DNA from: Oopsacas minuta
Taxonomy: Eukaryota > Porifera > Hexactinellida > Lyssacinosida > Leucopsacidae
DNA length: 64,000 nucleotides
Assembly (NCBI GenBank): GCA_024704765.1
Contig: JAKMXF010000166.1
Span: forward strand, 646,743 to 710,742
Direction of reading: 5' to 3'
This document shows positions 42,228 to 54,437 of this stretch, in pieces. The notes beneath the pieces were generated by a model. It ran no database searches. It worked only from the letters and a program-made list of their open reading frames with translations, and was not told the origin of the DNA. Every line of letters starts with the position of its first letter. Positions within the stretch are counted from its first letter, which is position 1. Made by a program: the position numbers and the translations under genes.

Positions 42228-45190
42228 ATGATTACCCACCCCAACTTGAGTATGTCTTCTGCTTCTGTTTACGCTACCCCGACATTGAGTCGCGGTACCT
42301 ACTCAAACTGCGATTCGCCTAAGCGTTTGTATCCCGAGACTGGATGTGATAGTTCATCGCACTACGAGTTATATCTATGTTTGCACAATTGTGATTTCCA
42401 GGATCTAATGTAAGAAAGCGCTTGGGATCGACACTAAACATAATTTTGTAGGGTGTTAGCCCGGTACTAGCACTCGGGATTGTATTGAGTGAGTAGTCTA
42501 CCTCCTGCAATACCTTGGGCCAAGACTCTTTCTGAAGCTTCTTCTCGGCGAGCATACATCCTAACGTCTGTTTGGTAGTTTGGATTCCGCGGTCTGATTG
42601 TTCTTCTCCTTGTGGGTGGTAAGGTGAAAATCTGCACTTCTTAATTCCCCATTTCCGCTGAGCATCTCGAATTTCGCCTCCATCTACGTTAGGCCCCTGG
42701 TCGTTGAGGACAATTTCAGGGGGTCTATGTCTCAGAAACCATGCGGAGTTTAGGTCTTCGATGATACCTTGGGAGGTTTGATGCTCATAGAGACAATCTA
42801 AACCCATTTAGAAACATTTCTGTGATCTGTAGAAAGTATCGACAGCATTTTCCCTATGGTAAAGTGGCTACGTCGTATGCTATTACTTGTCGCCGAGAGG
42901 AGGCTAAGTTGATTGGGGACTTGGGCTAATAGGTTCTTTTAGTCCCGATCTATGTTTATTCTTATTTCAAATCTTGCACTGTCTACAGAACTGCCTAACG
43001 TTATCACTTAGGCAATCCCACTTAAACTTCTCTTTCACAAGGTATGTTGTGCGTCTGATGCAAGGATGTGCTTAGCCTGTTTTACTCTATATGCGGGAGA
43101 TGAAATCTGCGTACCCTTCGTGTACAGCACTTCATAATCCAGGCTTTCCAACTTGTGTATCCAATATGCGAACTTGGCCCTTGGATCGCGTGGTTGTCGG
43201 AGCCAGCACAAGGGGTTGTGGTCGGTAACAAAGTATATCTTTCTAACTGCCTTTAGGTAGTCATTGAACTTTCGAGCATGGCAATCAAACTACAAATTTC
43301 TAATTCACTTGTGATATAGCCCCTACCATGATATCCTTTTGAGACAAGACTCCAGCTACCGCTACTTTTGATGCATCGGTTTGTAGGTAGAATGGTTTAT
43401 TCCAGTCAGAGTAGGCTAGCAGCAATTGGGATTCCGTCAGGCACTGTTTGAGTGTGGCAAAACTTTCAGAGCTACAGAATCCCAATTCCAGCTCACTGTA
43501 TTCCCCATAGTCGGTACAGAGGTTCTGCGATTTTGGAGAAACCAGGGTATACTCCCGATATAAGTTCACTAGTCCGATAAAACTCTGCAAATACTTTCTT
43601 GTCTCTTGGAGGGTGATAGTTAGCGATCCGTGCTACAGTGTGTGAAGGCCTGTCCCAATGAAGAAATAATATGACCAAGGAACTCGACCTCGTGGAAACC
43701 AAGGCAACACTTCTCGGTTCGTAGTTGGATCTAGCATCCAGGGCTTTTTCAAAAACACCCGGAGATAGGCTGCATTGGTTGAGAAGAGTGGACCAGGAGA
43801 TCGTCAGATATATGATTCAGTGCATTTTGTTCCACGCTATCCTTCGTCCATTACTCTTTGGTAAGTCGCTTGACTATTGCATAGCCCAAACGCTATACAC
43901 ACCAATTCAAAGTGTCAACGGGGGGTTTGAAACACGGTCTATGGGATGTCTTCTTCCTCCAGGGCTACATTCCAGTATCCTTAACAGCGGTCCTGTGTAG
44001 AGATCAGTCGATTCTATGATAATTTATCCATTATGTTCCGAGGGTCAGGAATTGGATATGCGTCTTTCTTTGTAACGTAGTTTAAAGCTCTGTAATCGAT
44101 CACTAATCTTGTGCTGCCATCCTTTTGGTGGCAAGAATTATTGGTCTAGTCCAGGGTGATTCGGATCCGCGACCTTTCCAATTGTTAAGCATCTCGTTTA
44201 CTTGTATGTCTATTAATTCCGGACTTTAGGTGAGACCCTCCGAATTATATGTTTCATTTGTTGAGCCGATCCCGTATCTATGTTATGCGTAACCAGTTTA
44301 GTTGCGGTGACTTGAGGTTAGTTGCGAATATATTCGAAAGCTCATTGCATAATTCCTTTTGTTTATCTTGTATAACTTTTTCCAGACTCGAGACCTACGA
44401 GCTCCCAAAGCATCTCCGCCCTCAAGTATTGCTTCGCTGGACTTCCAGACTGATCTTAATCAGGTTCTCTGTGTGTCAAATTCAGTTGGCCCGAACTTCT
44501 TGAGGAAATCACAGCCGAGTATCCTGATCGTGATTGTTTCCTGCAGTACTTCAAAAGTTTTTTCTACTTTTTGATTGTCTCCCATGTCAACGAGTAGGGA
44601 TATGTTGCCGATCATATTAATTGGTTCCTTTCCGATTCCATATATTTTGGACGTGCGCCTGCGTATACATGATTCCAATCCAAGTTCTCTGACGGTGCCA
44701 AGATCGAACACACTAGGGCCTGCGCCGGAATCTACTAACATAGTCAACTGGACAATGTTAATCATGGCTGGGATGGCTACTGACTGTTCGGACTCGTAGT
44801 GTTAATTTGTAACCTGGGATATCCCTTTCTTCTTCTTGCTATACTTGTTGTGGCAGTTTGCAATTGAATGGACCTTCGCATCACAGATACGCACTTCCTA
44901 TCTGAGAACCGCATCAGCTGATTTGATCCAAAGCATAGCAGCCTGTACCCTCTCTCCATCGGTTCCAATTGTATGGTTTCTGTGCATATCCAAGCCTTGG
45001 TTTACTACTGGTGTAATAGATTGCGAAATCCACGTCAGTATCGCTATTCGGATTGGATTGGCGTTCGTTACATCGTCAGTATCTTTCTCTGCAGTAAGAG
45101 TTGCAACAACAATCTTCTCTTCTCGTTCAAACATTACTACAAATTCTATACAAACTTTCACAAACTTTACTCGACCAAGTATTTGAAAGA
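42228..45190 (-). mobile_element. Ty3/Gypsy retrotransposon relic (gag end to integrase)
   Basis: On minus, in order: a nucleocapsid-like knuckle with a shifted frame (CDAKVHSIANC, about 44870), retropepsin (LVDSGAGPSV, about 44730), reverse transcriptase (DYRALNYVTKKDAYPIPDP, about 44090), the connection (NYHPPRDKK, FSKIAEPLYRL), RNase H (YLQTDASKVAVAGVL, about 43370; TDHNPLCWL, about 43220) and integrase (LNDQGPNVDGGE, then HPQGEEQSDRGIQ, about 42640-42600; LNTIPSASTGLTPYKIMF). The order protease, RT, RNase H, integrase identifies Ty3/Gypsy. Every domain is frameshifted and the RT YxDD box is not intact. No envelope frame and no LTRs were recognised. It sits directly upstream of the RAG1-like pseudogene. 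Confidence 0.88.
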
Positions 45191-45962
45191 TTGAGGGATT
45201 CTAATTTAGCAAAAACAAATATCTACCTAATCCTTTGAATAAACATAAATTAATCAAATGTACCAAAAAAGCTACATTAGAAGTTTTACAAGAAACAATG
45301 CCAATTTCAGCTAAAATGTTGAGATTATAACAGACTTGGATATAGTAGCACTGGGTACGATCGATGTTTTATTACCTCCCTTCAAGCAAATTTCATTCCT
45401 CGGCAGGGTAATCTTTGTAATATTTATGATTAACTTTAACAAATCCTGCATATGTAAGATAAATTGCACGAATAGCTGTAATAAGGAAGCCATCAGTTTA
45501 AATGAGCTAGAACCATCATTAACTTTCCATATTCCCGGGAATATCGAAAATCATCATTATCGTTGTTGTAATGTCATATTATATTCCATTGTTACATAAC
45601 AACTCAATAATCTGCCTATCATCGAAGATAAAAGAATGGAATTTGCCCAAATTTTACAAATTGCACAGCATTGTGGAAGCTATCATTTTCAACATAAATT
45701 CTAGAGAATACAAAAAATATCATGTATCAATATGGGTTTAACATTCGTTGACATATATTTTATCGCCAACATTAAATATACTTTGGGTTCATTTAGTCAA
45801 TTTTTCGCTACTTCCCGGTACTAAGTCGCGATTCAGATCCTGGCTGAAATTATGATCGGCACGATCCTAAATTCTAAAAGATATAATATCTGATTAAGAT
45901 CCTCTCATAATCTGATTGATGATAGATCTTTCGAAATACGCTTGAATGCTTTGAGTACTATA
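45191..45962. other. Gene-free stretch
   Basis: Short frames only. A minus-strand segment at about 45384-45486 is open between an acceptor-like TTATTACAG and a donor-like GGTAATAA, but no partner exon fits its phase. Confidence 0.3.
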
Positions 45963-46807
45963 CAGTGAAACCTCTGGAATCGGGGAACCTCTGAAATCGG
46001 GGCACTTGAATTTCGCGAAAATATTTTCCCATACAAATGAACCTCTGGAATCGGGGAAATAGCGACAATTGGGGAATCAGGGCAAACCCTGAAAATCTAA
46101 TTCTTTCAGCTTGCATAGAACTAATACTAAAATCGCCTACGCAATCGGGGCATCAATTCTGAAATCAACTCAATAAATTTTTATTTTCGCAAAAACTATC
46201 GAATAAAACACGATATAAATGCTACACAGAACCTACACTAACATAGGGAGAAGAATTGGCTCATCTTTGTCTGCTTCTTATGCTTTTCTTCCACCTTTCT
46301 GACCTCGTCAGCGTGTACTGCGCACCACTCAGTGTCGACTTGCTTCCACTGATCCTGAAAGAATATCTCCAGGTCGAGGAGAGCCTGGGTGGCAGCCTCT
46401 ACAGTGATGACGTGGACAGGCTCACAGTCGTTCATCACGACATCAGGTTCTTCATCAAGGACGGTTACATCGTTGGCCTGAGATGGCTCCAGCACTTTAT
46501 TAATGATTTCCTCATGGTCTTCTACCATAGGTGGATCAGCGATCTCAGCCTCAAGAGCCAAGAGGTCCAATTCATTAGTCCCTGTATCTTCAGGGAATTC
46601 CTCTGTTGCGATCAGTTCTTCGCCTGTCATGATAAACCCAGCCTTTATGAAACACCTCTGAACAGTCTGGGAGCCGTTGAGGGAGTTCCAGGCCCTGCTC
46701 AACCATACACACACACACACACGCATGAGATTCAACCCTGTGATTGGGTGCCTGTGAGCGAACGCTTGTTGCACATGTGTTCGTGGAGTAATACCGACAA
46801 TTTGCAC
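45963..46807 (-). mobile_element. Tigger/pogo-type element, 3' part with transposase C-terminus
   Basis: CAGTGAAACCTCTGGAATCGG at 45963, with internal repeats of CCTCTGGAATCGGGG, is a pogo-superfamily terminal repeat beside TA. On minus, 46740-46238 encodes WLSRAWNSLNGSQTVQRCFI and KAGF, the conserved end of the Tigger DDE domain. A long acidic linker (EEFPEDTGTNELDLLALEAE) and a basic end KQTKMSQFFSLC follow. The region is open for some 160 codons. QTKMSQFF fits the PCNA-interacting box Q-x-x-M-x-x-F-F; a PCNA-binding motif at the C-terminus is known for Drosophila pogo. The 5' part is lost beyond an (AC)n tract at 46706-46726. The plus frame 46256-46816 is antisense. Confidence 0.8.
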
Positions 46808-47338
46808 CTAATATGATTGGTCAATTGATTCCGAATATGATTTTTAGCATTGTATGATCAATTTTTGTTGTTATTTATGTACATAAAGTAAAGAAATTTC
46901 AAAAAGTTCGTATACGTTTAACGGCTACAGAGGTAATCGAGTGTTCGAATAGCATATCGTGAATATTAGACTTAGAGAGTGACTTTCAAAGCATACATAG
47001 GATACTTAGTAATACATAACACAAATTATCGGTTGATTAGGAGTAACCTAGGCGCCCGTAAGGTGCCTAATGAGGACGCTTCGTGTCCGCAACCGCGTAC
47101 CGCAAGGAAGAGTAACTTACTTGTATATGTTGAATTTTTGAACTATACAAGTAGTAAAGTATGGATCGCACAATCTGTGATCAAAGAATTTATCCATACA
47201 TTTGGAAAAAATAAAAATAAAATCATTCCAGATTTATCATAGTACAATTTGAAGCTGTTCTTCTATGGAAAATCTTTCTTATATTTCCCTACATTGAGCT
47301 GGCCTAACTCAAAATTGCTACTTAAATTCCTTTAATAA
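46808..47338. repeat. Partial copy of repeat C and flanking DNA
   Basis: 46855-46990 resembles the middle of the 8750-9305 arm (TTGTTGTTATTTATG, AAAGTAAAGAAATT, AACGGCTAC). 47050-47105 has CGCCCGTAAGGTGCCTAATG, a GC-rich edge. No gene. Confidence 0.45.
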
Positions 47339-47475
47339 TACGGTGCACTCCGCTTAATAGAGCCACCGGTTAATCTGGCCAACACCTTTATCCAGTAAAT
47401 ATAGGTGATAATTTAATCTCTGGATTGGTACTGTTTCGGTTAAGTAAACTAGCCATCCACTTTTAAATATTGGCC
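47339..47475. mobile_element. pogo-like relic
   Basis: ACGGTGCACTCCGCTTAATAG and GAGCCACCGGTTAATCTGGCC resemble the CCGCTTAATCGGG ends of the 22354-23042 family. The partner end is too eroded to place. 47476-47883 contains nothing recognisable. Confidence 0.45.
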
Positions 47476-47883
47476 TTGCTGGGATAGATCGGAATGATAT
47501 CTGTAACAGATATTTTGTTCATTTAACTTATAATCATGATGTCACGTAGGTCATGATTAAATGAACTTCATACCCCTACACAATTATGCTACAAAATGGG
47601 GACATGAGAATACTTGCCAGTAGGATATCCAATTCAGGCATTAAGTGTTACGTAAAGTTTGAATTACCCCGTTCGTGCCAGGAAATTAACCCTTTAGGTT
47701 TCTATTCGATAACAAGTCAAGTCATAAATAAACTATATTTAATGTCTAATATGCATGTGTCTACAAACTAATTGAATAAAAATAATGATAAAAATAATGA
47801 TAAATATAATAAAAATAAGAGAATAAATAATTATGATAAATTAAAATAATATATATAAGAGAGTTGTAAGAGAAAGATCAAGA

Positions 47884-47938
47884 GAAGTGCAGCTACCGCA
47901 TCATAACCACTGTTCTCCTTCTATGGTAGCTGCACTTC
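47884..47938. repeat. Perfect 14-bp hairpin at the edge of the MULE relic
   Basis: GAAGTGCAGCTACC (47884-47897) and GGTAGCTGCACTTC (47925-47938) are exact complements with a 27-base loop. A pure purine tract of GGAGA units (47941-48000) follows on the plus strand. Confidence 0.8.
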
Positions 47939-47979
47939 AATGGAGAGGATAGAGGAGAGGAGAGGAGAGGAGAGGAGAG

Positions 47980-49331
47980 GAGTGGAGTGAGAAGAGAAAG
48001 AGATGTGGCGCATTGGTTGTGTGAGCAAAGAGGGGTCTGCAAAGCTAGAGTTCATACCAAAGGGATGGCGATAGTCAAGCGCACGAATGAGCACTCCCAT
48101 GGGCCTGAAGAGCAGGCAGCGGACTGTTGTGAAGCGAAGGCAGGCATGAAGAGGAAAGCACGGGAGTCCCAGGATAGCCACACCACAGAGTGGGTGAGAG
48201 TTTGCAAACAACATCAGAGGGTACTGCTGCTAAACTCCCCAAACTGGACAGCCTGAAGCGGACGATACAACGCCAACGTGCTAGTGTACTTGCAGCTCCA
48301 GCACAGCCTACCACTCTAGCAGAGCTAGCTCTACCAGCAGACAGCCAAGGGAGAACAGTTCTTACTCTACGACTCTGGTGCAGACGATGTACACAGATTC
48401 CTCATCTTCGCGACACAACACAACCTCGGGATGCTGCAGCGAAGCAAGATCTGGCTAGCTGATGGCACCTTCAAGACGGCACCTCCCCTCTTCGCCCAGG
48501 TGTATGTGGTGCATGGACTCCGTGGAGGAGATGATCCTATGAAGACCGGCCATCTGTTACCGAGCCTGTTCGTGCTACTGTCCAACAAGACGGAGGCTGC
48601 CTACCTGAGGATGTGGGAACAGATCCGCCTACTGTGTCCACTTGCCCAGTCTCAACAGATGGTCCTGGACTTTGAGAAGGGCGTGATTACCAGCTTTGAG
48701 CATGTCTGGCCTAACACAGTAGTGAAGTGCTGCTTTTTCCACCTCACACAGAATATCTGGCGACATGTGCAGTCTGTAGGGCTGCAGTCTGCCTACACAC
48801 ATGACGAAGAGTTGGCTATGTATGCGCATCCGGAGGATACCAGCCCTTGCTTTTGCCCGACCAGCAGACGTACACGATCTGTTTGATCAAGTGGCAATGG
48901 ACCTCCCCCTTACGCCTGAGATAGGCGAACTAGTCGACTACTTTGAGAGGACGTATATCGGCCGCACACTTGCCAGCGGATACCATGTAGTGGCGACGTA
49001 CCCTATTCACCTGTGGAACAACCATATCGGCACGCCCTTAGGACTCCCGTACAACCAACCCGTAGAGGCATGGCACCGCAGCTTCAATGCCACTGTCGGC
49101 TGCCATCACCCTACCATATGGAAGTTCATCCTCTCCCTCAAGCGTGAGCAGGGCCTAGTGGAGGTGCGGCATACTAACTACCTTGTTGGCAAGCCACCAA
49201 CCAAGTGGAGGCGGTCCCAACAGAGTGAGGAAGCGTTGAAGACTCTAGTTCGTGAATATTATTCTCCAGATCGTTCTAAAATGGAGTTCTTGCAGGGTGT
49301 GGCACATCATTTCAGTCTGGGAGCCGATTAA
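47980..49331 (+). pseudogene. FLYWCH/MULE-type transposase pseudogene, GC-rich
   Basis: Plus-strand frames in order: 47987-48160 encodes a FLYWCH-like finger end (HWLCEQRGVCKARVHTKGM, then NEHSHGP). About 48355-48860 carries FLLYDSGADDVHRFLIFATQ, SKIWLADGTFKTAPPLFAQV, an Asp in MVLDFEKGVI, and VKCCFFHLTQNIWRHVQ, the MULE DDE core. 48815-49331 continues LPALAF-like sequence, NQPVEAWHRSFNATVGCHHP, HPTIWKFILSLKREQ and a stop. Frameshifts fall near 48350 and 48825; the second occurs in TATGCGCATCCGGAGG. Base composition is far richer in GC than the window, so this is a recent or foreign-looking insertion of a Mutator-like element. Terminal repeats are not identified. Confidence 0.85.
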
Positions 49332-50634
49332 TACGTTAATCTAAAGGATTATCTCTAATCAATGTATTCGAGGGCTAGAAAAGGGACCTAGAATTCAATA
49401 CTGAGGGCGTTTAGACAATTATTTAATATAGAATTGTTTGGCAAGAATGGATTGCAAAGTCGACTGTTACATCTGCACCGAAGAAAAGGACAACATTATT
49501 TGGAAGTATTTTTAGTTTATATTACTCGTAATGTGGATTACAGCATATTTCGTTAATAGAAAAATAACTTTGTTTTACCAATTTTTGCATGATATATTCT
49601 TTTAAAATCGCTCCTTCACTAGAAATTTGAGTGCTACACCCATGGGTAAGAGCACCAAATTTAGTAAAATGTTCCAGCAGGGTGTGTTTGAACTTTAGAA
49701 GAGGAGCCAGTTCTTCGAAGATCATAGATATGATGCACAATCTGTTTTGTGTACCACTTTGGACACATTTTTAAGGTCCAGTTTGAATCCAAATGATTTT
49801 AGTGTCGATATTAGTAATCAGCGAAAGATTTGCGTCGTTTGAGTGGTCACTCTCATATTTTTGGGATTATTTTTCTCTAGCAACACAAGAATGTCCCAGG
49901 AATGTGGCAACATTCCATCCTCAAAATCTGTCCTAAAACCTATCGAGTGACCCCTTGTTCGACATCGTTAGGCTCACTGAGTCTAGTTATGCACCTACAA
50001 ACCCTGTAAATGATCTTAAATAGGATTTCACTAGATCTACATCTCCGACCCATCTCTTTTCTTCATATTTTTCCATAATTGACATGAATGCATGATGTTA
50101 TCGTTTGTTTGATTAATAATACGAGCTATAAATTGAGTCATTTATTGTACAGCCCTGACTATGAGGATTTAGTATTACAAATTGTGTGATTTCATTGTGG
50201 CAAGAGTAGGTGTTATGGGGATTAATTATTGAATATAGGTAATGCACCACTCTTGTCAAAATGCTGAGCAATTTCAGGTGAATTGATTGAGAATTGACAA
50301 AACTTTTAAGTGTTAAGTTGTGCTCATATTTCACTACTTTAATCGCCTCCTTAATTCACACGCGTGATAAATACTTAGTTAAGCGAGAATTCCATAATTG
50401 CATCCCGTAAATCCTTTCCTTAACAACGGACAAACAAACAATTGAGATTTAATACTATAGATGTATCGAAGGTTTTACAATTATTGACATTTTGCCAGTT
50501 AAATTTAGTGAGATGGTTACGTGATAGAGCAAATGGTCAGATTCAGAATCAGCATACAAAATTGGTTCAGATAATATATTTTTCATCCATCCATGAGGAA
50601 AATAAAAGTTAAATATTGTTGACCTTTGTTATCC
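49332..50634. other. Gene-free stretch with a repeat C fragment
   Basis: 50400-50465 repeats the inner end of repeat C (AAATCCTTTCCTTAACAACG). The minus frame 49740-49522 and open pieces up to 49940 (GMLPHSWDILVLLEKN) look mildly protein-like, but no family is recognised. Confidence 0.35.
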
Positions 50635-50721
50635 AATGTCTATTCTCAGGGAACCCCGTAATTGTCAAACTGTACCCGTGTGTTTTGTCATAATGCATAG
50701 AGTTCCCAGTGAATAGACATT
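50635..50721. repeat. Small foldback element (87 bp)
   Basis: AATGTCTATTCTCAGGGAAC and, reversed, AATGTCTATTCACTGGGAAC are 20-bp arms with two mismatches around a 47-base loop. Confidence 0.75.
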
Positions 50722-51322
50722 AGATAATTCCTCATCCAAAGGAATATTTTTCAGTAATTAGCCAATGATATGTAGTTCTAAACAATTTATAACAATTATT
50801 TATGACGTTAACCTTTAATACTTGGGTGATTACCATGATTTCAAAAGTAATCGAAAGATTGTGCTTTTTTGATTTGGAGACAATTTCTACATATCTGAAA
50901 TAGAATTAATTGGGCATAAAAGTTCTGTTTGTGGGATATGAACCATTATATCTACTAATATTATATATACCGTACACTAATATGTCACTAGTTAGGGTTC
51001 TATTTAAGATGTTAAATTTGGGGAGGAAGATTTTGAATAAATTTATGTATTTATTTATCAAAATATTGCAGTACCTTTGAAGACCAAACTTATATTAATT
51101 TTAATCATGAAGGTTTCTATTACGTACTAGTAAACATAACAAGACTCACAAATTGATTTTTCCAGTTGTTTTAGGAACGCATGGAGTATAAACTATTGCA
51201 TTGTTCTCTGGACTGGTTGTGGTTCAGATTCAGATTCATTGTTTTAATCAGAAATCTTATTTTAGTTAACAGTCTGATAACAAATTTATCTATGTGGTAA
51301 CATTAGGGTTGATCACATATTA

Positions 51323-51723
51323 CGGAAACTCTCGTTCTCGGGAACTCGGTTTCATTTCGTTATAAGCGGAGTTTGTTGTAACCGAGTATTTACTTCTGTA
51401 TATAAATAATTTCAATAATAGCTTAGGTCTTTAATCCAAGTTCGTTAAATACGGAGTTTATGTAATAAAATATAAATTTGAGCGTAATTAGTTCAACTGG
51501 GGTTATTATGAGCGGACTTCGTTATAACGGGGCTGAAATTCAAAAGCTTTTGACCTAAATGGGATAACATAACTTTGTTATAAGCGGAAAGTATCCATTC
51601 ATCTATATCGTTATAAACGAAGTTTTATAATGTAATTAGATCGAAAGATTTACGGACCATTGGACCACTTCGTTATAAACCAAGTATCGTTATATCCGAC
51701 CATGTTTTAACGGGAGTTTACTG
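51323..51723. mobile_element. pogo-like MITE (401 bp)
   Basis: Ends CGGAAACTCTCGTT and, reversed, CAGTAAACTCCCGTTAAAAC, each beside TA. Internal GTTATAAGCGGAGTTTGTT and GCGGACTTCGTTATAACGG words repeat several times. No transposase. 50722-51322 and 51724-52104 hold no gene. Confidence 0.65.
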
Positions 51724-52104
51724 TAGTTACTATATTAATACCGGAAGAATATTACAAATATAAATAATAGGGAGGACAGTGGGCAGCCATACTTGCAAAT
51801 AAGTATAATTCTTTCCAGTTACAGACAGCCGAATCTCCGAGATCTGGGCACTATTTTTTCAAAGAAGTTTGAATTTAACTGAATACGAGCCGCTTCGCTT
51901 GCTCGTTTACTGTTTATTCATAAAAACAAAAAGACATTGCATATAAGAAACTTGAAGATCTGTGTATATGTTACAGAGAATCCTCCAAATTTGAGTAAGA
52001 TTATTCTTATACAAAATTTGTAATTAAATATTATGGTTTATAAAAAACAATATTTTGTAATTTCAAAGATATGTTTTATGGTCTGCTAATATACAAATAA
52101 CATA

Positions 52105-52250
52105 TATATAGCTCCACTATACTATAGTACAGCTTTTCTATGTTCGAGGAAAGGTCATCTTTTAGGCCTAATGAAAGTCACCTTTTGTATTGAGGGTATG
52201 GGGTTTTTGTATTATAAACAACTGTACTATACTATAGCTCAGCTATATAT
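52105..52250. mobile_element. Foldback MITE with CTATACTATAG arms
   Basis: TATATAGCTCCACTATACTA with TAGTACAG is mirrored by CTGTACTATACTATAGC and TCAGCTATATA. Related words occur at 3660-3775 and 36665-36700. Confidence 0.55.
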
Positions 52251-52310
52251 AAGGAATCTGGCTAATAGATATGAATTATCAAATTCTGAAATTGTATGTT
52301 GTATCCAGAT

Positions 52311-53110
52311 CCGTGGTTCTCAAGTATGTCCCTGGCGACTCCCCTAACAATCGTCCAATGAATTCACAACCACATTTATTTAACTAATAGGGTCAAATAG
52401 TTTTACGTATGCTATGTTTAATAAAATTAATCAGTGAGATGGGTGTAGTTACTTTTCTTTAACTAAAATCTTAATCTCCAGCTTAGTGTTTGTGAGTGCA
52501 CAACGAATATCTTCTTCTACCTTTATTTGTTTCTATTTATAGTTTTAATTTGTAACCGAGTTGAACAACCTGATTCACAAAGGTAAGTAGTAGGGAAAGG
52601 CAACATATTTTTAACGATACTTTTAGTTAGAGTAAGATAGGAATCTTCCATTGAGCACCAAAAGGAACTCAATACCTTCTTCCAAATAGTTCTCTGGCAG
52701 ATACATGAATGAGACCTATCAGTCCATCCTCTGCCCGATCGTTTTTCTGAGATTGCTTGAAGAGATGTGGTAAAATGATTTCTCAATAATTTCAAATTTG
52801 TAGAGTCCTTCCGCTTAGGAAAATAATGAGAAAATTCTTCTTTCTAGTGTCGTGTTGCTCTTGCAATTCGTAACGAATGACAGCATATGAAGCTTCAATA
52901 CAAGCAAATTATTGCTGGTGATAAGCACCTGTTGTTTCTAATCTTGACCGTTTTAAAACATCTTCCTTTCTTGTAAAAAATTTAATGATCCTTTTCTAAA
53001 TACTCAGTATAACGAGATTCCAAGTGTCGTGTTAATTTACTCGATTTCATTAATTCTCCTGATTGCATGCCACAACATATAACACATTGGAGCTTTACAA
53101 TTCTTGATTA
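52311..53110 (-). pseudogene. hAT transposon deletion derivative (BED finger joined to C-terminus)
   Basis: On minus, from about 53095 downward, CYMLWHAIR/CGMQSGELMKSSKLTRHL and ESRYTEYLEKD give a BED-type zinc finger with two frames mixed. CIEASYAVIRYELQEQH is close behind. Then directly comes the C-terminal block LPFPTTYLCESGCSTRLQIK (about 52570). The catalytic middle is absent, so this is an internally deleted copy. TGGTTCTCAA at 52314, matching CAGTGGTTCTCAA-type hAT ends, marks the 3' end. Confidence 0.75.
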
Positions 53111-53344
53111 TCGAACCACAGTAATCTATAATCTATATAGCTGTCCATATATTTTCGCTTTTTTAGTTCTGTGGCCATATCTTTTGATTACTTAGAATTT
53201 TAGATTGAATGTAATTACAATATAAACATGATACTGTGAAGGTTTTATACAAGATGTACATATTGATCAAAAAGTCGGAGAATTACTATTTACGACTTAA
53301 TGATGAAAGTATATGTACTATGCAATAATACGCTTAATATCTAA

Positions 53345-53575
53345 ATATAGATACACAATCTACATTATTTTATCTCTATTGTAGTTTGTATGTCTGTTTG
53401 TTTGTTTGTTTGTTTGTCCGTTGTCAAGGAAAGGATTTACGGTATGCAATTTTGAAATTGTCACATAACTATGTATTTATCGTGTTTATCAAGTAAGTAA
53501 ATGGAATTCAATAAATTCACAAAATATATCGAACATGCTGAATCTGATTTTCAGACTTTTGCATTAAGGCTTCGA
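53345..53575 (+). repeat. Repeat C copy with (TTTG)n
   Basis: Matches 8755-8950 in the same orientation (GTCCGTTGTCAAGGAAAGGA, GAAATTGTCACATAACTATG, TATCGAACATGCTGA). 53394-53416 has expanded to (TTTG)n. Confidence 0.7.
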
Positions 53576-54164
53576 GATCCATTAGTAAAATTAAGGTAGG
53601 CAAGTATCACTCAATTAACTCTTGCCCCCATCCTATTTTCCAGTCTAGAACTAAAGGGCCTTTTGGAAATTTGATACTTGATAGGTATGCCACAAATTTC
53701 TGCACAGTTGGGAAAGATTAGCATGATAAAACTCATTATAAATTATAGCTGGCTACGGGCCACCTACAGACCGGACCCGGTCACAGTTGTAACCATTGTG
53801 ACCATTGTGACCCCCTTTCGACAGCCCTGAGCCACACATGAGTAATACGAATACTATTTGACTAGTGATGAATCGTTTATAATAATTGATTTGGAAATGC
53901 TACGCGCGTATTAGAATCCTACGCAACAAGACTCCGTGGATAACATGTATTCACATAAATATCTGTGGAATGTACGTTTTATACGCATTTCCATATATTG
54001 TAATATCATTATTATATCGATATCTTGCAGCTTAAATTATATAGAATGCATTTACATCGAGCTTAATGAATATTCTATATATTTGTACAAATACATGTCA
54101 GCAGTCCAGAAAGCAATATTTTTTTTGAATGTGACAATGTATTTGCTTAAAAAGCATTAATTAC
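53576..54164. other. Gene-free stretch with a solo hAT-like end
   Basis: 53770-53830 reversed begins CAGGGCTGTCGAAAGGGGG and continues GTCACAATGGTCACAATGG, a hAT-like end with a 12-bp tandem. The other end is not found. Confidence 0.45.
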
Positions 54165-54437
54165 CAAGAGTAATGACTCGAAACTGATCTATCTTAGATG
54201 CCATGCAGAGCGATAAATGTTGATTTAACAGTAATTTCAACGATTGTCGAGTTATAAGTGGATATTGGCAAACATGCGTCATCCATGGTCTACGTGGTGA
54301 CTTTATCATTACAAATATTTTACATTTTGTTCCGAAACAGTTTTTGATCATTTTGTATTTCAACATTTTGTTAAGGATCAATATTTATCGCTCTAAATGG
54401 CATCAAAGATAGATCAATTTAGAGTACTGAATTTCGA
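54165..54437. mobile_element. Foldback element (~270 bp)
   Basis: TGATCTATCTTAGATGCCAT followed by AGAGCGATAAATGTTGAT is mirrored at 54369-54412 by ATCAATATTTATCGCTCTAA and ATGGCATCAAAGATAGATCA. The arms are about 55 bp with a few mismatches. No coding. Confidence 0.7.

Noticed and set aside
44249-45194. Plus-strand frames of 70-116 codons
   Set aside because: Antisense of the Gypsy protease and gag region.
45384-45486. Single exon between acceptor- and donor-like sites on minus strand
   Set aside because: No partner exon with matching phase; likely chance in AT-rich DNA.
46256-46816. 186-codon plus-strand open frame
   Set aside because: Antisense of the Tigger C-terminus, whose minus frame has recognisable motifs.
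49522-49740. 72-codon minus frame with mildly protein-like content
   Set aside because: No family recognised and no boundaries; too weak to call.
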